From positions 1-7,516 of the forward strand of contig JAJYAS010000151.1 of the NCBI GenBank assembly GCA_021779415.1: a stretch of 7,516 bases of DNA. The letters run 5' to 3'. Numbering within the stretch: the first letter of the stretch is position 1; the number at the start of each line of letters is the position of its first letter. The notes under the pieces are model-generated. The model had not been told where the DNA came from. It ran no database searches and saw only the letters and a list, made by a program, of their open reading frames with translations. A program made the translations under genes and the position numbers. Shown here in pieces: positions 1 through 5,561 of this stretch. The DNA comes from Bacillota bacterium (GTDB taxonomy: Bacteria > Bacillota_B > Desulfitobacteriia > Desulfitobacteriales > Desulfitobacteriaceae).

Positions 1-245
1 AAGGACGTGCGGAAAAGATGTTGGGCTTAAACGGTTCCCAGCCCGTAACCCTCGCTTCTGCCGAACTTCTCATGGCGCAACAGTTGGCTGAAGAAGAGGC
101 AAAATTTCAACTGGCTCAAAAAAATACGAAAACAGTCGAACAACTTCAGAAACAAAAGACCAAAGAAGCCGTCGATACTTATTCGCGCAATAATCCAGAT
201 GAAGTCGCTCGTCTGATGAAAACTTGGCTATCGGAGGAGAGTTAG
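1..245 (+). CDS. fliF: Flagellar MS-ring protein FliF, C-terminal end (5' truncated)
   Basis: This is the last 80 or so codons of an open frame that enters from the left edge and stops at TAG 243-245. FliF forms the membrane-embedded MS ring of the basal body, and its cytoplasmic C-terminal tail binds the N-terminal domain of FliG. The visible part lies after the second membrane segment. It has a Gln/Glu/Lys-rich helical stretch and then the characteristic ending NPDEVARLMKTWLSEES, which resembles the 'NPEEVAxLLKTWL' FliG-binding tail of gram-positive FliF. The ATG at 18 is internal and not the start, because the frame is open to base 3. The stop codon is followed with no gap by the fliG ATG, so the two are probably translationally coupled. 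Only the tail is present, so the identification rests on this motif and on the position before fliG. Confidence 0.9.
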   Translation, partial: GRAEKMLGLNGSQPVTLASAELLMAQQLAEEEAKFQLAQKNTKTVEQLQKQKTKEAVDTYSRNNPDEVARLMKTWLSEES

Positions 246-1250
246 ATGGAGAAGACTTTAAATGGAATTCAAAAAGCTGCGATTCTTATGATTGCCTTGG
301 GTTCAGAGAATTCCGCTCAAGTGGTTAAGCACCTGGGAGATGCCGAAATCGAACAGTTGACGTTAGAGATGGCCAACGTCGGCAAAGTTTCGACGGAACA
401 ACGGGATTATGTCGTAGAAGAATTTCACCAGATGTGTATCGCTAATGACTATATTTCTCAGGGCGGAATTGAGTATGCCCGGGAAGTCTTAGAAAGGGCT
501 CTTGGAGAAACTCGGGCTTTTGAGATCATCAGTCGCTTGTCGACTTCGTTGAAAATGCGGCCGTTTGACCTTGTGCGCAGAACGGATCCCAAACAGCTCT
601 TTTCCTTTATCCAAGGGGAACACCCTCAGACGATTGCCCTTATCATGACCCATCTTGCCGCGGATAAAGCAGCGACTTTGCTCGCTAGTCTTCCCTCAGA
701 ACGACGGGCGGATGTGGCCAAACGCATAGCGACGATGGGGCGAACGAGCCCGGAAGTGCTCAAAGAGATCGAGAAAGTCTTGGAACGCAAAATTTCAAGT
801 TTGGCTCCGACAGATTATACGACTTCAGGTGGGATACAAAGCATTGTTGATGTTCTCAACCGGACGGATCCAGGGACACTTAAAGTGGTTATGGATTCTT
901 TAGAGATGGATGATCCTGAGTTGGCTGAACAGATCAAGCGTCAGATGTTTGTCTTTGAGGACATTGTCATGCTGGACGACCGTGGAATTCAATTGGTCTT
1001 GCGCGAAGTCGACACCAAGGATTTGGGACTGGCCCTGAAGGGCTCCAATCCCGAAGTTGCACAGAAAATTCAGGCCAATATGTCGTCAAGGGCTGCTCAG
1101 ATGCTCAAAGACGATATGGAGTTTATGGGTCCCGTTCGGTTGCGTGATGTGGAAGAGGCCCAACAGCGCATTGTTAAGGTGATCAGGAAACTTGAAGAAA
1201 GTGGCGCGGTGGTCATTTCTAGGGGGGGTAGCGATGAAATCATTTACTAA
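246..1250 (+). CDS. fliG: Flagellar motor switch/rotor protein FliG
   Basis: FliG is the C-ring protein that couples stator force to rotation and links the MS ring (FliF) to FliM. The 334 residues are full length for the family. The N-terminal FliF-binding domain spans about 1-100. The middle domain carries the EHPQTIALI signature at 125-133, a Gly-Gly hinge lies at 195-196, and the MFVF motif is at 234-237. The C-terminal torque domain keeps the five charged positions known from E. coli (K264, R281, D288, D289, R297), here K265, R282, D289, D290 and R298. A GGAGGAG Shine-Dalgarno lies at 234-240 inside the end of fliF, and the ATG directly follows the fliF stop. The 3' end overlaps fliH by 17 bases. 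Nothing suggests decay or transfer. Confidence 0.98.
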   Translation: MEKTLNGIQKAAILMIALGSENSAQVVKHLGDAEIEQLTLEMANVGKVSTEQRDYVVEEFHQMCIANDYISQGGIEYAREVLERALGETRAFEIISRLSTSLKMRPFDLVRRTDPKQLFSFIQGEHPQTIALIMTHLAADKAATLLASLPSERRADVAKRIATMGRTSPEVLKEIEKVLERKISSLAPTDYTTSGGIQSIVDVLNRTDPGTLKVVMDSLEMDDPELAEQIKRQMFVFEDIVMLDDRGIQLVLREVDTKDLGLALKGSNPEVAQKIQANMSSRAAQMLKDDMEFMGPVRLRDVEEAQQRIVKVIRKLEESGAVVISRGGSDEIIY

Positions 1251-2058
1251 GGGTCGGGTCGTCAAGAACTACGATGTGGAGATATCCACCCCCCGGATGG
1301 TAGAATGGAATGAGGGATTTCAAGAGTTGGGCCCCTGTTTAACCGTCCTTACGGTCGAGAAAGAGGAGGAACCTCAAAATTCGGCACACCCTTCTTGGCT
1401 GGACACTTCTGAGCTTGAAGGAGCGGCGGAGCGGAAAGCTGAGCTGATCCTCGCTGAGGCAGAAGCTCGTGCCCAAGAAATCCTTGCTCAGGCTCAGACA
1501 GACCTAGACCGTTTGCGTCAGGAAGTTAGAGAAACTACGCTGGCGGAAGTCTATCCCGCTGCACAGGCAGAAGGATATCAAGCAGGGTATGAGGTTGGAG
1601 AAGCAGAGGGAAGACGGATAACCGAAAGTGCTCAGCAACTTTTTCAGTTGGCTCAGCGGGCGGTTCAAGAGGAATATGCGAAAGTCGATGAGGATTTACT
1701 TCATCTAGCCATAAAAATTGCCGAACGCTTAGTGCGTGCAAGCTTGGCCATTGAACCTCAGCGCTTGGTGGGAATTATTCAAACCTTAGCACTTTTGCCC
1801 CAAGAACGCTCGGACTGGAGGCTTCACGTCTCCGCGGACGATGCTCTTTGGTTGGAAAAACTTCCAGCAGGAACACAGCCACCTTGTCCTTGGATGATCG
1901 ATGAGTCACTCAATGTTGGAGATTGTTTCCTAGAGTGTCGAGAAGGGATTTTTGATGCTCGGCTCGAAGCTCAGTTAGAAAAATTAGAACTCACTTTACG
2001 AGAGGAGCTCGAACATGGCGGCTTGGAATCAATTAATTCCGACAGTGGAACAGATTAA
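1234..2058 (+). CDS. fliH: Flagellar export ATPase regulator/stator FliH
   Basis: FliH binds and negatively regulates the export ATPase FliI and tethers it to the C-ring and export gate. I place the start at ATG 1234, giving 274 residues, because a G-rich Shine-Dalgarno (A followed by seven G, 1221-1228) lies five bases upstream. A longer in-frame start near 1192 would lie well inside fliG. Residues 60-110 are an Ala/Glu/Gln-rich helix. Gly residues at 114, 118, 122 and 126 form three consecutive GxxxG steps, a known FliH hallmark. The C-terminal half (about 130-262) matches the V-ATPase subunit E-like region. The last 14 codons overlap the start of fliI in another frame. FliH is poorly conserved in general, so the call uses the glycine repeat, composition and position between fliG and fliI together. 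Confidence 0.93.
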   Translation: MKSFTKGRVVKNYDVEISTPRMVEWNEGFQELGPCLTVLTVEKEEEPQNSAHPSWLDTSELEGAAERKAELILAEAEARAQEILAQAQTDLDRLRQEVRETTLAEVYPAAQAEGYQAGYEVGEAEGRRITESAQQLFQLAQRAVQEEYAKVDEDLLHLAIKIAERLVRASLAIEPQRLVGIIQTLALLPQERSDWRLHVSADDALWLEKLPAGTQPPCPWMIDESLNVGDCFLECREGIFDARLEAQLEKLELTLREELEHGGLESINSDSGTD

Positions 2059-3313
2059 TCCTATTTCCGCTCAGGGCCGGGTCTCCAAGATCGTTGGTTT
2101 GATGGTTGAAGCAGACGGTCCGAGGGCGAGTGTGGGAGAATACTGTCATATTATGACACGCGGTGGAAATGAACTCCCGGCTGAAGTGGTCGGTTTTCGA
2201 GATTCAACGACCCTTCTCATGCCGCTGGGAGAACTGGAAGGGATTGCTCCAGGAGACCGCGTGATTCCTCAACGCCAAAAGCTGACCGTGCCTGTGGGTC
2301 CGGGATTACTTGGGCGAATCCTTGATGGACTAGGGAACCCCATGGACAGTCGCCCACTTCTGACAGAAACTGTCTACCCTCTGCAAAACAAACCTCCTAA
2401 TGCCTTATTACGCCCTCGAATTCGGGATGCACTCAGTGTTGGCGTGAGAACCATCGATGGGATTCTGACGATAGGTCGCGGTCAACGGATGGGGATCTTT
2501 GCGGGCTCGGGAGTCGGCAAAAGCACGTTGCTGGGCATGATGGCTCGCAATACCGTTGCGGAAGTTAATGTCATTGCCTTAGTGGGGGAACGGGGTCGAG
2601 AATTACGTGATTTTATTGAAAAGGACTTAGGGCCTGAGGGGCTAGCCCGTTCAGTTATCATTGTCGCAACCTCAGATCAACCCGCACTTGTTCGCTTGAA
2701 GGCAGCTTTTACGGCCACCGCCATTGCCGAGTATTTTCGTGATCAGGGTAAAAATATACTCCTCATGATGGACTCGGTGACACGCTTTGCCATGGCTCAG
2801 CGTGAAGTAGGATTGACGGTTGGTGAACCGCCGGCGACTCGAGGATATCCACCCTCCGTTTTTGCCCTCTTGCCCAAGCTTTTAGAGCGCTCAGGCATGG
2901 CGGAGACTGGGAGTATTACTGGGATATACACTGTATTGGTGGACGGGGACGATCATAATGAGCCCATTGCGGATGCGGTTCGAGGAATTCTTGATGGACA
3001 CATCGTCTTGACTCGGGAGCTGGCTATGCAAAATAATTTTCCGGCTATTGATATTTTGCAATCGGTCAGTCGGGTCATGAATGATGTCATTAGTCCGGAG
3101 CACAAGGGCTTGGCTGGGCAAGTGCGAGAGCATTTAGCGATTTACCGTGATGCTAAAGACTTGATCGATATTGGGGCCTATACGCCGGGCAGTAATCCTA
3201 AAATAGATGCGGCCATTGCACATATGGACCGTATTCAGGCGTTTACCCGGCAAGGGGTGGACGAACACGCTGGATTTAATGAGATGCTGCACCAGATGCA
3301 GGAAATCTTTTAA
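2015..3313 (+). CDS. fliI: Flagellum-specific export ATPase FliI
   Basis: FliI is the F1-beta-like hexameric ATPase of flagellar type III export; it promotes substrate unloading at the cytoplasmic face of the gate. The 432 residues are full length. The N-terminal beta-barrel-like domain spans about 20-90. The P-loop AGSGVGKST is at 163-171 with K169 in contact with phosphate. GERGRE at 191-196 supplies the catalytic glutamate position (E192), and the Walker B strand ILLMMDSVTR at 248-257 has D253. The block GSITGIYTVLVDGDD at 299-313 and the following NEPIADAVRGILDGHIVL are typical of FliI and its type III homologues. ATG 2015 has an AGAGGAGC Shine-Dalgarno about seven bases upstream and gives an N-terminus of normal family length, so the 44-base overlap with fliH looks real. 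Flanking fliH and fliJ separate it from non-flagellar type III ATPases. Confidence 0.98.
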   Translation: MAAWNQLIPTVEQINPISAQGRVSKIVGLMVEADGPRASVGEYCHIMTRGGNELPAEVVGFRDSTTLLMPLGELEGIAPGDRVIPQRQKLTVPVGPGLLGRILDGLGNPMDSRPLLTETVYPLQNKPPNALLRPRIRDALSVGVRTIDGILTIGRGQRMGIFAGSGVGKSTLLGMMARNTVAEVNVIALVGERGRELRDFIEKDLGPEGLARSVIIVATSDQPALVRLKAAFTATAIAEYFRDQGKNILLMMDSVTRFAMAQREVGLTVGEPPATRGYPPSVFALLPKLLERSGMAETGSITGIYTVLVDGDDHNEPIADAVRGILDGHIVLTRELAMQNNFPAIDILQSVSRVMNDVISPEHKGLAGQVREHLAIYRDAKDLIDIGAYTPGSNPKIDAAIAHMDRIQAFTRQGVDEHAGFNEMLHQMQEIF

Positions 3314-3328
3314 AATTTCTGGGCATAC

Positions 3329-3333
3329 AGGAG
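3329..3333 (+). promoter_or_regulatory. Ribosome binding site that decides the fliJ start
   Basis: AGGAG lies directly against the TTG at 3334 with no spacing, but nine bases before the in-frame TTG at 3343. Zero spacing is normally non-functional, so this site favours 3343. No ATG or GTG start lies in frame nearby. Confidence 0.65.
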
Positions 3334-3342
3334 TTGAAACGT

Positions 3343-3789
3343 TTGGCGCGATTTAAGTTTCGCTTGGAAACAAATTTTAGGCTTGCGGAACAGGCCCTAG
3401 AAGCGGCTCAGCGAGAGTTTGCTCAAGAGGAGAAGCGTTGGCAAGAGTGTGTTCGAGCAAGCGTGCTTCAAAAAGAACGTTTTCATCAAGCGGAAGAAGG
3501 GCAACGGGATGCGGGGCGACACCGGCCTGAGGAACTAGGAATTTGGCAAATCTTTGCCTCAGAGCAGCTTCGGCGATTGCGCCAATGTGAGGGTGAGCAA
3601 AGAGAGCAAGAATTGGTCAGGGAAAATGCGCGTCGGCTATTATTAGAAGCCCATCGTGATGTTGAAAAATTTCGGCGTTTAAAGGAGAAGCAAGCTAAGG
3701 CCTTTGAATGGGCAGAGTTGCTGAAGGAGCAAAAGTTATTGGATGAGACGGGTCAGATTCTCTACTGGCGGCAGGAAAATTCAATTTAA
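3343..3789 (+). CDS. fliJ: Flagellar export chaperone/ATPase stalk protein FliJ
   Basis: FliJ is a small antiparallel coiled-coil protein that inserts into the FliI hexamer like the F1 gamma stalk, contacts FlhA and escorts export chaperones. From TTG 3343 the protein has 148 residues, close to the usual 140-150, and begins MARFKFRLET, which matches the common FliJ opening 'xFxFRLExVL'. Almost the whole chain is charged and Glu/Gln/Arg/Ala-rich with no predicted membrane segment, as expected for a two-helix coiled coil. The alternative TTG at 3334 would add three residues but has no usable Shine-Dalgarno spacing. The gap to fliI is about 30 bases. FliJ sequences diverge strongly, so the call relies on the opening motif, length, composition and position after fliI. 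Confidence 0.9.
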   Translation: MARFKFRLETNFRLAEQALEAAQREFAQEEKRWQECVRASVLQKERFHQAEEGQRDAGRHRPEELGIWQIFASEQLRRLRQCEGEQREQELVRENARRLLLEAHRDVEKFRRLKEKQAKAFEWAELLKEQKLLDETGQILYWRQENSI

Positions 3790-3808
3790 ACCATAAGACG
3801 CGTAAGTC

Positions 3809-3817
3809 AGAGGGGGG
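3809..3817 (+). promoter_or_regulatory. G-rich ribosome binding site of flbD
   Basis: AGAGGGGGG lies five bases before the flbD ATG at 3823. The 12 bases AGAGGGGGGATT recur exactly before fliM at 4552-4563. The 33-base gap between fliJ and flbD holds no recognisable promoter or hairpin. Confidence 0.7.
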
Positions 3818-3822
3818 ATTTC

Positions 3823-4035
3823 ATGATTTATGTAACACGTTTAAAGGGCACTGAATTCGCCATCAATTCCGACCTGATAGAAATTATGGAGGAAACCCCG
3901 GATACAGTCATTACCTTAACGGGTGGTAACAAATACGTGGTCTCCGAGTCCATCGAGGTTCTCATTGAGAGGATTGCTGAGTTTCGTCGGCGCTGTCGCC
4001 AGATTTGCAAAGTGGAGGAGCAACCAGATCTATGA
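3823..4035 (+). CDS. flbD: FlbD/SwrD family flagellar protein
   Basis: This small 70-residue protein belongs to the FlbD family of gram-positive flagellar operons, called SwrD in Bacillus subtilis, where it is reported to raise motor torque for swarming. It is unrelated to the Caulobacter transcription factor of the same name. Family features visible here are the opening MIYVTRLKGTEFAIN, the central EETPDTVITLTGGNKYVV and a short helical, Arg-rich tail (about 45-62). There is no signal peptide or membrane span, so it should be cytoplasmic. The start is fixed by the strong Shine-Dalgarno five bases upstream. Its TGA overlaps the fliL ATG in an ATGA four-base overlap, which implies coupling. 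In Bacillus the gene preceding it is a hook gene; here it follows fliJ directly. Confidence 0.93.
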   Translation: MIYVTRLKGTEFAINSDLIEIMEETPDTVITLTGGNKYVVSESIEVLIERIAEFRRRCRQICKVEEQPDL

Positions 4036-4469
4036 ATCGAAAAAAACTCATGACGACCATACTCACAGTGCTCTTGGGCGTGGGCGTGGGCGTAGGTGGC
4101 ACACTGGGGGCACAAAAGTTTATATTTAAAACACCCACTGCGAGTTCAGCAACTGTGGCTGCAAGTGCGCCGAAAGTAGCCGGACCCCTTTTGCCTATCG
4201 GTGAGTTCACTGTGAATTTGCAAGGTGGAGCTTTTTTAAAGACGACGATTACCGTTGAAGTGACGGACGCCAAGGCAGAAGCTCAGTTGAAAACGGAGGA
4301 TGCGTTTTTGAAAGACCGGGTCAACACGGTCTTAGCCAACAAATCTCTTGCGGATGTGCAGACGCCTGCTGCACGCGAAAAATTGAGACAAGAGTTAATT
4401 AAAAAACTCAATGAAGTAGCAGATAACAAAATCACGGATGTGCTGTTTTTGGCTTTAGTTTACCAATAA
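4032..4469 (+). CDS. fliL: Flagellar basal-body-associated protein FliL
   Basis: FliL is a single-pass inner-membrane protein that rings the stator units and supports torque. The 145-residue product has a short Lys/Arg-rich cytoplasmic start (MNRKK), one membrane span at about 7-30 containing a Gly-Val-rich LLGVGVGVGG stretch, a Ala/Ser/Thr-rich linker (about 36-52) and the extracytoplasmic FliL domain. That domain shows the family features PIGEFTVNLQGG, FLKTTITVEV, an Ala-x-x-Lys-Asp-Arg helix (AFLKDRVNTVL) and the ending ITDVLFLALVYQ. I chose ATG 4032 because it overlaps the flbD stop and has GGAGGAG at 4014-4020. An in-frame TTG at 4005 lies further inside flbD and lacks support. It is followed by the only sizeable spacer in the window. 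Confidence 0.95.
   Translation: MNRKKLMTTILTVLLGVGVGVGGTLGAQKFIFKTPTASSATVAASAPKVAGPLLPIGEFTVNLQGGAFLKTTITVEVTDAKAEAQLKTEDAFLKDRVNTVLANKSLADVQTPAAREKLRQELIKKLNEVADNKITDVLFLALVYQ
4076..4093 (+). repeat. Three tandem GGGCGT hexamers within fliL
   Basis: Three perfect copies of GGGCGT (4076, 4082 and 4088) encode part of the Gly-Val-rich FliL membrane segment. The unit is six bases long, so gain or loss of a copy would add or remove two residues without shifting the frame. A further run of five G lies at 4106-4110. Confidence 0.75.
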
Positions 4470-4471
4470 GG

Positions 4472-4548
4472 CGAGGTTCGAGGCACGAGGCTCGAAGTTC
4501 GAATATTTAAGATCGCGTTTCGTGTTTCGCGCATCGCGCATCGCAATA
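4472..4548 (+). repeat. Degenerate heptanucleotide tandem array in the fliL-fliM spacer
   Basis: The 96-base gap between fliL and fliM is mostly an 11-unit, 7-base-phase array. Units start at 4472 (CGAGGTT), 4479 (CGAGGCA), 4486 (CGAGGCT), 4493 (CGAAGTT), 4500 (CGAATAT), 4507 (TTAAGAT), 4514 (CGCGTTT), 4521 (CGTGTTT), 4528 (CGCGCAT), 4535 (CGCGCAT) and 4542 (CGCAATA). Ten of the eleven begin with CG. There are two sub-families, CGARGNN and CGYGYWT, and the phase is kept across the single odd unit in the middle. The array begins two bases after the fliL stop codon and ends three bases before the fliM Shine-Dalgarno. It resembles in form the short heptameric tandem repeats known in some cyanobacteria, but any relation is unproven. 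Its function is unknown. Confidence 0.8.
4477..4496 (+). repeat. Small inverted repeat inside the heptamer array
   Basis: TTCGAG at 4477-4482 is the exact reverse complement of CTCGAA at 4491-4496, giving a 6-base stem with an 8-base loop just after the fliL stop. No T-run follows, so it is not a standard intrinsic terminator. It may simply be a by-product of the repeat units. Confidence 0.45.
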
Positions 4549-4551
4549 ATG

Positions 4552-4560
4552 AGAGGGGGG
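4552..4560 (+). promoter_or_regulatory. G-rich ribosome binding site of fliM
   Basis: AGAGGGGGG lies five bases before the fliM ATG at 4566 and directly after the heptamer array. The local leader is almost the same as that of flbD, with the last bases TTCATG there and TCTATG here. Confidence 0.7.
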
Positions 4561-4565
4561 ATTCT

Positions 4566-5561
4566 ATGGGAGACGTCTTGTCCCAAGCAGAAATTGATGC
4601 TTTGCTGAGTGCGCTGTCCGACGGGCAAGTCGATGCGGAGGAAATGAAGACCACAAAGGTTCAGAAGCGGATTCGAGTGTATGATTTTAAACGCCCCAAT
4701 AAGTTTTCCAAGGATCAGATTCACTCCCTCCAAAATATTCACGAAAATTATTGTCGTGGACTGACTACGTATTTTTCTGGGCACTTACACTCAGTGATTG
4801 ACAGTAAAGTCCTTTCAATTGAGCAAATTACGTATGATGAATTTATTCGTTCTCTTCCCAATCCCACTGTCTTAGGGCTTTACTCCTTGCATCCCTTAGA
4901 GGGGACGGTCTTGATGGAGGTTAGCCCCACGCTGGCGTTCACCATTGTGGATCGGCTTTTGGGAGGGCAAGGGCTAGTTGTAGAAAAGAACCGGGATTTG
5001 ACAGAGATTGAACGAACGATCGTGGAACATCGTCTGACCCAAATCATTGACCTTACTGGAGAGGCATGGTCAGAGGTTTACGAGCTTCAACCCCAGTTTG
5101 TGGCGATGGAAACCAATCCTCAGTTTACGCAAATCGTGGCACCTAATGAGATGATCGTGCTGGTAACACTCGAAGTGAGGATTGGGGAAGCGGTGGGGAT
5201 GATTAACATTTGCATGCCTTACCTTGTGCTTGAGCCGATCTTGGATAAACTAAGCACGTTCTTCCTTTTTTCCACACAAGCCAAAGAGACTTCTCCAGAG
5301 CAAGTCGAAGCCATTCGGCAAAAGATCGAATGGGCAAAAGTAGAAATGGTTGCTTTTTTAGGCCACTCAGAAATTCTTGTCCGAGATCTCTTGGACCTTG
5401 CTGCGGGAGATGTCATCCCGCTGAATCAATCTGTGAACGATTCGCTGCCGATTTATGTGGGGGAATTCATGAAATTTAAGTCTATCCCTGGATTAAACGC
5501 GGAACACCTTGCCGTGCAGATTACGGAAATAGTACAGGAAGGAGGGGAACAGGATGGGTAG
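4566..5561 (+). CDS. fliM: Flagellar motor switch protein FliM
   Basis: FliM is the C-ring subunit that captures CheY-P and sets rotation direction together with FliG and FliN/FliY. The 331 residues are full length. The N-terminal peptide LSQAEIDALL (5-14) contains the CheY-P-binding EIDALL motif. The middle CheC-like domain (about 45-230) holds the LLGGQG loop at 131-136, the GGxG motif that contacts FliG. The C-terminal SpoA/FliN-like domain spans about 250-322. The start has a strong G-rich Shine-Dalgarno five bases upstream and puts the EIDALL peptide at the expected position. The end overlaps fliY by eight bases. The gene is separated from fliL by the heptamer array, which could influence its translation or mRNA stability, though no evidence in the sequence proves this. 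Confidence 0.98.
   Translation: MGDVLSQAEIDALLSALSDGQVDAEEMKTTKVQKRIRVYDFKRPNKFSKDQIHSLQNIHENYCRGLTTYFSGHLHSVIDSKVLSIEQITYDEFIRSLPNPTVLGLYSLHPLEGTVLMEVSPTLAFTIVDRLLGGQGLVVEKNRDLTEIERTIVEHRLTQIIDLTGEAWSEVYELQPQFVAMETNPQFTQIVAPNEMIVLVTLEVRIGEAVGMINICMPYLVLEPILDKLSTFFLFSTQAKETSPEQVEAIRQKIEWAKVEMVAFLGHSEILVRDLLDLAAGDVIPLNQSVNDSLPIYVGEFMKFKSIPGLNAEHLAVQITEIVQEGGEQDG

Noticed and set aside
1192..1233. Upstream in-frame extension of fliH
   Set aside because: It would increase the overlap with fliG to 59 bases, whereas ATG 1234 has a good Shine-Dalgarno at the proper distance.
2015..3313. FliI as a non-flagellar type III or F-type ATPase
   Set aside because: The flanking fliH and fliJ and the wider flagellar operon fix it as the flagellar export ATPase.
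3962..4273. Minus-strand frame of 103 codons over flbD and fliL
   Set aside because: It is antisense to two conserved genes, and its Pro/Thr repeats simply mirror the GGGCGT repeat in fliL.
4477..4500. Intrinsic terminator after fliL
   Set aside because: The stem is only six base pairs with an 8-base loop, and there is no downstream T-run. The operon evidently continues.
4472..4548. CRISPR array
   Set aside because: The units are 7 bases, degenerate and contiguous, with no spacers. This does not fit any CRISPR repeat-spacer pattern.
4455..4784. Minus-strand frames across the heptamer spacer and fliM start
   Set aside because: No Shine-Dalgarno or domain is seen, and about half of the frame is antisense to the conserved fliM N-terminus. 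The spacer is better explained as a repeat array.
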